Under the pieces are notes generated by a model, which saw only the letters and a list, made by a program, of their open reading frames with translations, ran no database searches and was not told where the DNA came from. The translations under genes and the position numbers were made by a program. Positions 19,925 to 30,707 of a stretch of DNA of 64,000 bases are shown one piece after another. The stretch covers positions 1,938,762 through 2,002,761 of the forward strand of contig OU696587.1 in assembly GCA_916048095.2 (NCBI GenBank). The letters are read 5' to 3'. Source of the DNA: Sacculina carcini (taxonomy: Eukaryota; Arthropoda; Thecostraca; Sacculinidae). Numbering within the stretch: position 1 is the stretch's first letter; each line of letters opens with the position of its first letter.

Positions 19925-22878
19925 ACGGTGCTTTGCCGATTGTGCAGTTAATCGTCGATGGGCGGCAGTGTCGTGTTCTGGTGGACACTGGCTGCACTGA
20001 TAACATCGTACACGCTGCTTGCTGCGTCAGCTGGGAGAAACGGCCGGTGTCACTGGCCACTCTGGGAGAAACGCGGTTCTGTTGTGAAGGTGTGGGGCGA
20101 ATACTGGTATTGTCGCCAAAGGGACAGACGGTCGACTTGGCAGTTTTGGTGGTGTCACGTCCTCCTCTGGGCGTTGACGTGATTCTGGGCATGCCGGGCA
20201 TTCAAGCGTTGGGCGGAATTGCGGTGCGATCCCCATCCGAGGTGCGGTTTTGTGGAGCTGCAGAGCGAGCGCCCAGTGACATTAGTGTGGACGCTCCTGA
20301 TTATCAGGCCGTTTTTGACCCAAAATTGCGTCGGTGGCATGTGAAGTGGAAGTGGGCACGCGCAGATGGGCCTGGTTGTCTGCAGAACCGCACTGTGCAA
20401 TACCACGTGCCCAAGTCTGCGCGGTCAGAGTACGATGCTGAATTATCATCCTGGATACAGAAGGGGTGGTTGGTGCCGCATGATACAGCCCAACATGGGG
20501 AGGCGCGTGGTCTGGTGCCATTGATGGTTGCTCGACAGAGGGGCCGTGATCGAGTACGCCCTGTAATGGACTTTCGCGAGCTCAATGGTCATGTAAGCAC
20601 GCACACCGCCGACTCAGAGGTTTGTGCCGAACAGCTGCGTAAGTGGCGCCGTCACGGTGCCAATACAGCTGTTGTAGACCTGCGCCGGGCATACCTGCAA
20701 CTGCACGTTGACCCCAAGTTGTGGGCTTACCAGACGGTGGTAGTGCGTGGACGCCGGTACTGCCTGACACGACTGGGTCTAGGATTGTGTGTGGCGCCCG
20801 CCATAATGCAGGCCGTGGTGCGCGCTGTACTGGCGCAAAATCCTACCATGGAGAAGGCCGTACTTCCCTTCGTAGACGATTTGCTCGTAAATGAAGACCT
20901 TGCGTCAGCTGAGCAGGTGATAGCACACTTTCAGGCATTCGGGCTTGAGTCCAAGCAGCCCGAGCGGGTGTCCGCTGAATCTGGGGCTCGAATGCTCGGC
21001 CTGCGTGTGCGCTACGTGGACCACGAACCGGCATGGCATCGGGACCAGCCGGTTGACGCGCCGCCCGCACAGCTCACACGCAGGTCGCTGTTCGCGTGGT
21101 GTGGACGTGCAGTGGCGCATGTGCCTGTGTGTGGCTGGCTGCGCCCCGCAACCGCTTGGCTCAAGCGGCGTGTCAACGCACTCACATCGGGCTGGGACGA
21201 CGTCACAGAAGATCCCAAGCTGCGGCATCAGCTTTCGCAAGTAGTTGAGCGTGTGGCGCGCAGTGATCCGGCTCGAGGCCCCTGGTCGGTTAGTGGTGAC
21301 CACGCCATCGTGTGGTGCGACGCCAGCTCTCTGGCCTCCGGTGTAGCCGTGGAGGTGCCTGGCCGCGGTGTAATCGAAGATGCCAGTTGGCTGCGCAAGG
21401 AAACTGACTGCGGCCATATAAACATGGCGGAACTGGACGCTGCCATTCGCGGGCTCAACCTCGCCATTTCATGGCAGATGCGCCGCATTGACTTGCGTAC
21501 GGACTCGGCCACTGTGCATCGCTGGTTGAGTGACGCGGTGAGCGGCCGTGCGAGGCGGCGCACCAAGGCAAGTAACGAGATGTTGATCCGTCGGCGTGTA
21601 GATGTGGTCCGTCAGCTGGTGAATGAGTTTGATCTTCAGTTGGATGTAACTTTGGTGCGCACCGCTGCAAACAAAGCCGACGCACTGACCAGAGTGCCGC
21701 GTGAGTGGGTGACTGAGGCCACAACCGAACCGGAACATCGTGTGGTTGCGGTGGCTACTAGCTGGTCCAGGCAGCAGTTAGATGACGTGCACATCCAAGT
21801 CGGTCATCCAGGAGTACGGCGTACGCTCCATTTTGCCAAGCGTGAGATTTCTCCGCGCGTTACTCGGGCTGAGGTTCAAGCAGTAGTCGGCAGTTGCGAT
21901 GTGTGCCGATCAATGGATCCCGCACCAACAAAGTGGCGGCACGGTGAACTTAGCGTGTCAGAAACCTGGTTCCGTCTTGCGATCGACATTACGCACTACG
22001 GGCGACACGATTTTTTGTCGGTGGTTGATTGCGGTCCGTCGCGCTTCTGTGTGTGGCGTCCGCTCCGCAGACCGGATGCCGCGGCCACTGTTGAGCAGTT
22101 GCAGCAGGTGTTTTTTGAGCGTGGTGGGTGTGCTGAACTGTTATGTGACAACGACACTGTCTTCCGCAGTCGTCATTTTGCCGCTTTCGCAGCCAGCTGG
22201 GGCGTCACCCTACGGTTTCGCGCTGCTCATGCGCCGAGCGGCAATGCAATCGTGGAGCGGAACCACCGAACCATTAAAGTGCTGGCGGCTAGGAGGCAGT
22301 GCTCTATTGCCGAGGCTGTACATTTATACAACATTACACCCCGCGAGTCGGCACTCGCGCCTGCTGCTGGCGTCTATACCTATCCGGTACGTGATTGCGT
22401 GCGTGTGGCTCAAGCAACATCAGAGAGCAAGCCTCCAAGTGCAACACAGCAGGCCATTCATGATCCGCAGAGCAGCGCTGCACCACCGTATCTCGCCGGC
22501 GATAAAGTGTGGGTGCGGCAGCGTGGCACACGTTGCACTGACCTGTCGCGTGCTGGCGACGTCACCAGTATTGTTTCCGACCAAGTGGTCAATGTGGACG
22601 GTCTACCCCGCCACGTGCGTGACTTGCGGCCACGACACAATGCCGGCGAGCCTGACGACCCTGATCTTAATCGCGATAGAGCCGAAGACGAGGACGTAGC
22701 CCTGCTGGTGTCTCCGTGCCCACCTGTTGATGTGGCCGAAGCGTCGACGGGCTTGGACGACATTGATGGACCGCCTGTCCAAGCTCCTGATGGCGAGTTT
22801 GGCCTGCCTTGTGTTCGTCGCAGTGAGCGTGCTCGCCGTCCGCCGGGGCGATATCGCGACTGCTTCATGTGTACGTGA
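19864..22878 (+). CDS. Pol of T5 element 1 (protease, RT, RNase H, integrase)
   Basis: A single open frame of about 1,004 codons. Domains in order: aspartic protease (VDTGCTDNIV, near residue 40); reverse transcriptase (VMDFRELNGHV near 235, DLRRAYLQLHV, and catalytic FVDD near 340 in place of the usual YxDD); a connection region (LTRRSLFAWCGRAVAHVPVC); RNase H (WCDASSLASGVAVEV near 480, MAELDAAIRGL, LRTDSATVHRWL); and integrase with H-H and CDVC zinc ligands near 640-680 and a D-D-E core (AIDITHYGR, CDNDTVF, SGNAIVERNHR). The C-terminus is acidic and has no chromodomain. It would make and insert the DNA copy. No internal stop is seen. Confidence 0.88.
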   Translation: MSGKRQRRGCVSTCILSATLNGALPIVQLIVDGRQCRVLVDTGCTDNIVHAACCVSWEKRPVSLATLGETRFCCEGVGRILVLSPKGQTVDLAVLVVSRPPLGVDVILGMPGIQALGGIAVRSPSEVRFCGAAERAPSDISVDAPDYQAVFDPKLRRWHVKWKWARADGPGCLQNRTVQYHVPKSARSEYDAELSSWIQKGWLVPHDTAQHGEARGLVPLMVARQRGRDRVRPVMDFRELNGHVSTHTADSEVCAEQLRKWRRHGANTAVVDLRRAYLQLHVDPKLWAYQTVVVRGRRYCLTRLGLGLCVAPAIMQAVVRAVLAQNPTMEKAVLPFVDDLLVNEDLASAEQVIAHFQAFGLESKQPERVSAESGARMLGLRVRYVDHEPAWHRDQPVDAPPAQLTRRSLFAWCGRAVAHVPVCGWLRPATAWLKRRVNALTSGWDDVTEDPKLRHQLSQVVERVARSDPARGPWSVSGDHAIVWCDASSLASGVAVEVPGRGVIEDASWLRKETDCGHINMAELDAAIRGLNLAISWQMRRIDLRTDSATVHRWLSDAVSGRARRRTKASNEMLIRRRVDVVRQLVNEFDLQLDVTLVRTAANKADALTRVPREWVTEATTEPEHRVVAVATSWSRQQLDDVHIQVGHPGVRRTLHFAKREISPRVTRAEVQAVVGSCDVCRSMDPAPTKWRHGELSVSETWFRLAIDITHYGRHDFLSVVDCGPSRFCVWRPLRRPDAAATVEQLQQVFFERGGCAELLCDNDTVFRSRHFAAFAASWGVTLRFRAAHAPSGNAIVERNHRTIKVLAARRQCSIAEAVHLYNITPRESALAPAAGVYTYPVRDCVRVAQATSESKPPSATQQAIHDPQSSAAPPYLAGDKVWVRQRGTRCTDLSRAGDVTSIVSDQVVNVDGLPRHVRDLRPRHNAGEPDDPDLNRDRAEDEDVALLVSPCPPVDVAEASTGLDDIDGPPVQAPDGEFGLPCVRRSERARRPPGRYRDCFMCT

Positions 22879-22945
22879 ATGTGTTGTATGTAAGCTAGTT
22901 GTGCATTATGGTGGTTTGTGTGATATCATGTATATCATGGGGAGG

Positions 22946-23218
22946 TGTGGCAGCGTGGCTGCGTTTGTTTGGCGCATTATCGTTGAGTACAGTGTATGTA
23001 TGTGTGTATGTGTGTGTGTGTGCGGGTGTTGTGTGGTCAAGGTCGTGTAAAGGTCACGGTGTGTGCGTGTGCGTACGCTGCTTGGTCATTAGTTAGTACG
23101 CTGGACTTATGTGGTTGTGTGAGTGAGTGAGTCTGTGCGTAACCGTGGTTGTGATCAGGTGTGTCCGCCTGGGAGTGCATTGGCGTATTGTTATATTTTT
23201 TCTTCTGCCGTTGTTACA
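22946..23218 (+). repeat. 3' LTR of T5 element 1
   Basis: 273 bp, TGTGGCAGCG...TTGTTACA. It is identical to the rejoined 5' LTR apart from GT-run length. A DR5-like AGGTCG/AGGTCA pair lies at 23040-23056. The outer flank is the TATAC duplication. Confidence 0.93.
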
Positions 23219-23255
23219 TATACAGATGTTTACGCCACACTACAACATTTATATA

Positions 23256-23865
23256 TGTACACATTTAGATAACATAAAATAAAATATGCATGACACACCA
23301 CAATCTCCTGATTTATAAAGAGGAATTACTTTAGCTGTTTTCATCAGTGTCGGAAAAATACTTGTTGTGATTGATAGGTTGAATATGTACGCAAGTGGTC
23401 TGGAAATATATCTGGAACAACTAACAGGTTCATACTAATGTTATTGCAATCTGTATAAAGTTTACTCTTACTACGTCCAATAACATTGAATAACTCGGTG
23501 ATGGAATTGGAAACTACTTGTCTGTGAACGCATGGTTTAGGTGTGCATGTGTGTGTGTGCGGCTGGTCTGTCTTGTTTATAGGTGTGCTTGTGTTGACCT
23601 TTGCGAAGGTCAAAGGCCGGTTGTGTAAGCGTAGGGAGTTGGTGTGTGGATCGGATAGGGTGCGGTTGTGCAGGTGTGTGTGGTCGTGTAGGTGTGTGTT
23701 GAGTAGGGTTGTGTACAGTCGGCTGTATTGGTTACTGCGTCTTGTGTTAATCGTGTTCATCTTTATTCCCTTGTTCTGTATTTTTCGTCACTATCATTCA
23801 TCGTTGTGCAATAAATCGCTTGTAAGAAGCGTGTGTAAAATGGCAACAAGGGTGGTGAAACAACA
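23256..23865 (+). repeat. 5' LTR of T5 element 2
   Basis: 610 bp, TGTACACATTT...GAAACAACA. It is matched by 27277-27795 plus 45084-45175. It contains an everted TGACCT-N6-AGGTCA at 23595-23612 and, unusually, the ATG that opens the gag frame (23840-23842), which is also kept in the 3' LTR at 45150-45152. Confidence 0.88.
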
Positions 23866-23877
23866 AGCTATTTCGGC
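23866..23877 (+). promoter_or_regulatory. Primer-binding site matching the tRNA-Phe 5' end (element 2)
   Basis: AGCTATTTCGGC directly follows the LTR end GAAACAACA, exactly as in element 1. The surrounding sequence and reading frame differ from element 1, so the shared 12 nt point to nucleotide-level constraint. Confidence 0.68.
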
Positions 23878-26800
23878 ACCGACTTCAGCTCCAAATGTGT
23901 TGCGCTCCGACATGATGAAGAGTTTCGACGGCACAGGTGATGTGATTGCATGGCTCAAAAAAACTTAATTGGTCGCTAAGCTTACTGGAGTCACTGATTT
24001 GCAGAGTTTTGTGCCTTTATTTCTAGAGGGAGCAGCATTGGTCTTGTATCTTGAGTTGAGTGTTGAGGCTCAATCAGATTATGAGTTGATCAAGTGGAAA
24101 CTTCGAGAGGCATTTTCAAGCACTCCGGTGGATTCTTTCGTGTTATTGAAGAGTGTGATGTGGCGTGGTGAGCAAGTTGATGTATATGCGAATGAAATAC
24201 GTCGGTTAAGCGGGCCTGTGTCGGTTTGTAGGTGATGCGTTGGAGCTCGCCGTAAAGTTGGCGTTTATCAGTGGGTTTCCAGGCAGGATCTCGGCAGGGT
24301 TGCAGGAATGTGATCTGCAATAGACGACAATTGAAGCTCTTCTCACAAAGGCTCGGATACTGGCGTGGTCGGTGGTCAGTGCTGTGGCCACTGAGCCCAG
24401 CGTCGCAGCTGACACCAGTGTTTCTGCGACAGCTCAGCGCTCTGTTGAGCGGTGTAATGGATTCGTTGGACGGTGTTTTAATTGTGGAGGTCCACATATG
24501 GCTCGTCATTGCAAGAAAAATGTGGCCCGGTGCTTCAAATGTGGCACAGTTGGTCACAGGACAGTGCACTGCCAGTTGGGAAACGATGGTGGGGAAGTTG
24601 CTGCGCCAGCGGCTTCCCCCGCGATTTTGTGATGGCGCGAGCAAATGATTTCGATTTGCGGACGGCGAGTAAAGGCTTTGTTGGACACAGGATGTTCCAC
24701 ATCTATTATTTCAAGTAAATTGAGTGTTCCGAGCCACAGTGGAGTGACACGTGTTATGACGGTGGACGGCCGTGAAGTTGTGTGCTCAAATTCGTGTGTG
24801 ATTGATATTGTCATCAATACAATACGATTTAAAACTCGATTCCTTGTCTTCCCTAGCATTGTTAGTGACTATGGGGTAATTATGGGCATGGATATTATCG
24901 GACAATTTGAAGAGGTTACCGTTTCAAAGGATTGTGTGAGATTTGGCTCGTTGAGAAGTGAACGTGTCAGCAATGATTGTGATGACATGGCTAACTCTGC
25001 TACAGCATGCAAAACTGCGTCGGGAAAAATTGTTGACGGGGATTTCGTTGCGAAATTCAATGGCTCATATTGGGAAGTGCAGTGGTTATTGAAAAATAAA
25101 TCGCCGTTATTGACAAAATCCATTGGTTGTTACAAACAGACAATGAGAGGAGTGAGAAAGAATGCGTTTGACTGTGAAGTGAAGAGATGGATAGAAGAAG
25201 CCATACTGGTTCCTTGGCACCAGCATGTGGAGAAAGGCGTTCCGCCTCTGTTGGCAGTCGTTCAAGAAACGAAGGGGAAAATTCGCCCTGTAATTGACTT
25301 CAGGGAATTGAACGCCTACGTCAAGAGCCACACTGGAGATGAGTGAATTTATGTTTGTGCAGACAGGTTACGACAATGGCGGCGTATGTCAGGCGCCACA
25401 GCGATGGTGGATTTAAAGTCAGCTTACCTGCAAATTTGGATCGACCCGAGCTTGTGGAAGTAACAATTGGTCCGACATGGCGGGATAACCTACTGTCTAA
25501 CTTGGCTTGGTTTTGGTCTTTGTTCGGGACCCAGAATTATGACAAGAATTCTACGCAGTGTCTTGGATAAATCAGAGAGAGTAGCTAACGCCACTGATTC
25601 ATACGTAGACGACATCATTATCGACACGTAGAAAGTCGAGGCCAGTGAAGTGGTCCGACATCTGAAGTTGTACGGACTTGCGGCAAAGGAGCCAGCGTCC
25701 ATTGATGGTGGCAGTGTATTTGGTCTGAAAATGCAAATGAATCAGAATAGTGTCTTGGAATTTCGCAGAGGAAACGAGATCCTGGAATTGAAAGAGAACT
25801 TGACCAAGCGAGAATTATTCTCCATATGTGGCAAGCTGGTGGGACATCACCCCATAGCAGGATGGCTTAGACCAGCGTGCAGTTTTATAATACGACAATC
25901 CTCATCTTGCGACTGGGATGATCCAGTGCCTCGTGCTGTTTTGGATATGACTGAGGAAATGTTGAATCGAACCAGAGGCGAAGATCCGGTGAAGGGGAAA
26001 TGAGTGGTGTCGGATACCAAAGCCGGTGTTATATGGTGCGACGCCAGCAATTTAGCCATCGGAGCGGCTGTGGAAGTGGATGGTGTCTTAGTGGAAGATG
26101 CATCGTGGCAACGAAAGAAAAGTGACTTTGCACATATCAATGTTGCGGAACTGGAGGCAGTGTCCCGAGGACTGAACCTGGCGTTGAAGTGGGGATTGAA
26201 TAAAATTGATATACGCACTGACTCTTCAACAGTGGCTGGCTGGCTCCAGTCAACATTGACATGTGAGAGAAGGTTAGAACGAAAGAAGCTTCTGAAGTGC
26301 TGATAAAGTGCCGACTCGGTATCATCAAAGATTTAGTAAATGAACTGAGTTTGAGCGTGAACATTTCTCTCGTAGCGACCGCTGCTAACAAAGCTGATTT
26401 GTTGACGCGAGTTAAAATAGACTAAATACGAGAGCATGCTACTGAACGGGACGGCGGATTGTGTGGTGTAACAATGGAGCAGGTTAAGGATTTACATTGT
26501 TTGCATCATATGTGAGTCCGAGCGATCACTGTTCCTCTCAAAGAAGGTCGACCCTGGAGTATTACGGGAGCAAGTAGAAAACGTAGTAAGACATTGCGTG
26601 CAGTGTAAGTCCATCGATCCGGCTCCTGTAGGACATGAACCGGGTGTGCTCCACGTGTCGACTAACTGGAGCCGACTAGCAGTCGGCGTGACTCATTTCA
26701 GACACCGCGGGTATTTGACCATGATAGATTGCGGCCCTGGTCGATTTGCTCTGTGGCGGTAACTAAGAATGGAAACGGCAGAAGAAGTTTCAGCGATTTT

Positions 26801-27276
26801 GGAAAGTGTGTGTCTAGAGCGTGGACCAGTAGACCAAGTCCTGATGGATAACGGCACAATATTCAGGTCGGCCTTGTTCCGAGAAATGCTGAAGCGAATG
26901 ATGGCATGCTGATGGAATGTTGGCAGCTTTTATAGAGCGGCATACCGCCCGAGTGGAAATGGGATTATCGAAAGACATCATCGGACAATAAAAAGAATGT
27001 CAGAAAGAACAAACGTGTCTCCGTTGACAGCTGTGTTCTGGTATAACGCAGCTTCAAAGAACGGACAGCAAGAAGAGAGCGCACCGCAACGACATGTCTA
27101 CACTTATACATGGCGTCATCCCAGAGCTATGCCCAGCATAGATGACACACAAGGCGGATCAAAAGTTAAAATTGGCGACTAAGTCTGAGTCAAGCGTGTG
27201 CCTGCCAGATGCACATCCCATTGGTCGCAAGGAACAGTGACTGGAATTCAGTCTCAAAACAACATTTCAGTAAATA

Positions 27277-27795
27277 TGTACACATTTAGATAACATAAAA
27301 TAAAATATGCATGACACACCACAATCTCCTGATTTATAAAGAGGAATTACTTTAGCTGTTTTCATCAGCGTCGGAAAAATACTTGTTGTGATTGATAGGT
27401 TGAATATGTACGCAAGTGGTCTGGAAATATATCTGGAACAACTAACAGGTTCATACTAATGTTATTGCAATCTGTATAAAGTTTACTCTTACTACGTCCA
27501 ATAACAATGAATACCTCGGTGATGGAATTGGAAACTACTTGTCTGTGAACGCATGGTTTTGGTGTGCATGTGTGTGTGTGTGCGGCTGGTCTGTCTTGTT
27601 TATAGGTGTGCTTGTGTTGACCTTTGCGAAGGTCAAAGGCCGGTTGTGTAATCGTAGGTAGTTGGTGTGTGGATTGGATAGGGTGCGGTTGTGCAGCTGT
27701 GTGTGGTTGTGTAGGTGTGTGTTGTGGGAGTTGTGTACAGTCGGGTGTATTGGTTACTGCGTCTTGTGTTAATCGTGTTCATCTTTATTCTCCTG
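27277..27795 (+). repeat. 3' LTR of T5 element 2, first part
   Basis: Matches the 5' LTR from TGTACACATTT to its CTTTATTC segment. It is then interrupted by X1, with the 8-bp duplication TTCTCCTG at 27788-27795. Confidence 0.88.
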
Positions 27796-28425
27796 CAGGG
27801 GTTGTTTGGTTTAAACCAAATGTTTTTTTTAAATTGTTTTTTTGACAGAAATGATTTTTCTCATATAGGAATTATCAAATATTTTCAGAATTAGTAAATG
27901 AGTTCATTAATACAATTTTAAATCTTCATGAATATTACTTTTTGGCATGATTGTATGGGTTTGCACGATATGGGAAACATTTTTATCAACATTTTTGGTT
28001 TTTGCTAGGGAAGCATTGTAGCTGGTATTTATGAGAATTCCTAAATTTTTACGACAAAACATTTGAGTTTCTATGAAAAACACTATTTTTAGAAACCTCT
28101 GAGTTAAAAATAAACTGTGTTTACTCTGAAAACAAACATGAATTAAATTCCATGGACAAAACGATTTTTAGTCACTAGGTTTTCATAAATAAGGCCACTG
28201 GATATTTGGATTTGGACTTTGAAAACATATGTGGGTGCCTAAAATCGACTGCTTTCGCAATTGGTAGCGGTTTGAAACTTCCGTTGCCTATAGATGCTAT
28301 AAGGTGAAATTCAAGATCCTGTGTGTACATTTTTATGATTTTATTTTTATCTTTTTTAAATATTTACAAAACTTTTGGTAAGTGGTACTAAAATATGTTT
28401 AACTATATACTAAATAGCATGGTAC

Positions 28426-28895
28426 TGTGGCGTATGCGTGTATGCAAGTGTATGCAAGTGTAACGTCTGTGTGTAAGCAAGTGTAATGTATGCGTGTATG
28501 TGTGTAAGCAAGTGTAATGTATGCGTGTATGTGAGTAAGCAAGTGTAGAGTATGCGTGTCTGTGTGTATGTAACAAGTGTGGCAGTTTGTGCGAATGTGT
28601 GTGTGAAGCTTGTGTGTATGAACGTTTGTATGTTTGTCTGTAGCCCTAGCGTTTGTAAGTGTCAGTGTGATTGTGCGTGTGAGAATCATGGTGTATGTTT
28701 GTGTGTGAGTCAATGTGTATGTGTGCGTGTGTGCACCGTTTCACGTCACGTGACCGAAAGTTATTTAATCCATGACTAAGCACAGCAATGTGAATTCCAG
28801 GCCAGTCATTCGTCAGGTATTGAGCTGTTCTTGTCCGGTGCCACAATACACCCAGCTTTATCTGTGCCATCTTTATATGTGCCTTGACCACCACA
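28426..28895 (+). repeat. 5' LTR of the 28.4-kb Gypsy
   Basis: 470 bp, TGTGGCGTATGCG...TTGACCACCACA. It is very rich in GTATGCGTGTATG-type repeats and contains CACGTCACGTGACC (an E-box-like palindrome) near 28745. Confidence 0.92.
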
Positions 28896-30707
28896 TATTG
28901 GTGCCCCGAGGGAGGATCAATCGGTGAGTCTTCATTTTGTATTCTTCTCACTCTCATTCTGTTAAGATGGCTACGCCGATGGAGGATGTAGAGCCTATGG
29001 CGAACCCGTTTTTCCCAACGGCACTGGTGGCTGTTAAACCTCCACAGTTCAGTCCTGAGTCAGTGAAGGGTTGGACAGCAAACATGGACGCCCAATTCTA
29101 TTTGGCGAAGATAGTAGCCGAAGAGACACGGTATTTTCACGCCGTGGCAGCATTGCCGCCTGCTGTGACATCGCGCATCAGCCCACAGGTAATGGAAAGT
29201 CATAGTTACTCGCAGCTCAAAGAGGCGTTGGAGAACATGTTTTCCAAGACAAAATCCGAAGTATTCGATGATCTTCTCTCAAGGTTGACATTGGCAGGCC
29301 GACCCTCAGCAGCGCTATCGGAGCTCCGGCGGACGGCGGCCAGTGTGGGAGCTGGAGACGACCTTGTGCGGCACAAGTTCTTAAAATTATTGCCGCCTGC
29401 GATTACTTCCGCCCTGGCAGCGCAGCAGGACTTATCGCTCGACCAGATGGGATCACTGGTGGATGAGCTGGTACCGCTGGTGAGCTGACCGTGCATGTCC
29501 GTGGATAACATTCGCGGGATATCAGCATCAAGTTCACAGCAACGGCATCAGGGGCAGGAGCGAGCTGCCAATAGCCGTCGTGAATATCTGCATGCTGGTC
29601 TGCGTCCCTTCCGGCAGGGTCAGCGCCTACAGGTGTGCCGGGCACACATATTCTTCGGTGAGCAGGCCCGCACCTGTAAGCCGTGGTGTCGCTGGCTAAA
29701 CAAAAACCCGAATATTCAGGTGGAGCCATCGTCTCGCTCAGCGTCGCCAGCTCGCCAGCAGCCGGAAAACTGACTGGGCAGGTAGGCTCCGCTGTGACAG
29801 CGCACCTGCCCCTCTTGCAGATCATAGCAGTCGTGTACGCTCACAAACTAAACTTCATCGTCGATACAGGGGCGGCGGTATCAATTGTACCCCCGTCACT
29901 GGTGTCGGTGACAGCAGTTCAGCCTAGTGCTGTGAGTCTCAGCTCGGCCGCAGGTCAATCTATCAGCGTGCACGGTGAAGTAAATTTACAGCTGGGTGTA
30001 CGCTGCCTACGTCGCGAATTTTCATGGACGTTTGTTGTTGCTGAAGTGACACAGCCGATCATAGGGCAAGATTTTCTCGCACATTTCGGCCTCGTTGTTG
30101 ATTGCCGACGCCGGCGAGTTTATGACCCGAGCACTGAAATGGCAACAGAGTGTGCGGTCTCCCAAGTGGCTTCATGTGGCTTGGTCGTTAACGACATCTC
30201 GCCGCTACCGACAGATGTTCAGCATCTACTTGGCCAGTTCCCAGCACTGACATCTACTGCTGCTACAAATGCATCGCCTGATGTTAGCTGCAGTGTCACT
30301 CACTCAATCGACACGGGTAGTGCGGCGCCGACGTTTGCGTCTCCTCGGCGGCTCAACCAGGAACGCGAAGAAGCGGCCAAGCGTGTGTTTAACGACCTGC
30401 TACGACAAGGAGTTGTTCGTCCATCAAACTCACCATGGGCATCGCCACTCCACCTCGTGCCAAACGGACACCAGGTGAGTGGCGTGTCACCGGTGATTAT
30501 CGGGCGTTGAACGCTCGCACGATTCCGGATCGGTACCCGCTGCCTCACATATATGATGTGTCTTCACGAATACACAGCAAGTCCGTGTATAGCAAAATAG
30601 ACCTGGTGAAAGCCTATTATAACGTTCTAATGGCGGAGCGTGACATTCCGAAAACCGCGGTGACTATTCCGTTCGGGCTGTACGAGTAAGTTTATACGCC
30701 GCTCGGT

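Larger units (their letters stand above)
17175..23218 (+). mobile_element. T5-clade LTR retrotransposon, element 1
   Basis: An LTR retrotransposon bounded by the 5-bp duplication TATAC (17170-17174 and 23219-23223). The 5' LTR is 17175-19118, including a 1.66-kb hAT insertion; the 3' LTR is 22946-23218. The primer site is 19119-19130 and the purine tract ends at 22945 (GGGGAGG). Gag is 19145-19924 and pol 19864-22878. The LTRs are identical except for the length of a GT run, so insertion was recent. Gag and pol look open throughout; the only obvious damage is the transposon in the 5' LTR. The clade is Ty3/Gypsy-like but divergent, with FVDD in RT and a distinctive RNase H region. Confidence 0.9.

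Noticed and set aside
19680-20201. Long antisense frames within gag and pol of element 1
   Set aside because: Shadows of a GC-rich coding strand, with no motifs of their own.
23255-23256. A target duplication for T5 element 2
   Set aside because: The left flank ATATA and right flank ACCTC do not match; none is claimed.
28440-28735. Thr/His-rich frames in the GTATGCGTGTATG repeats
   Set aside because: They lie in an LTR of low complexity and come from the repeat period.
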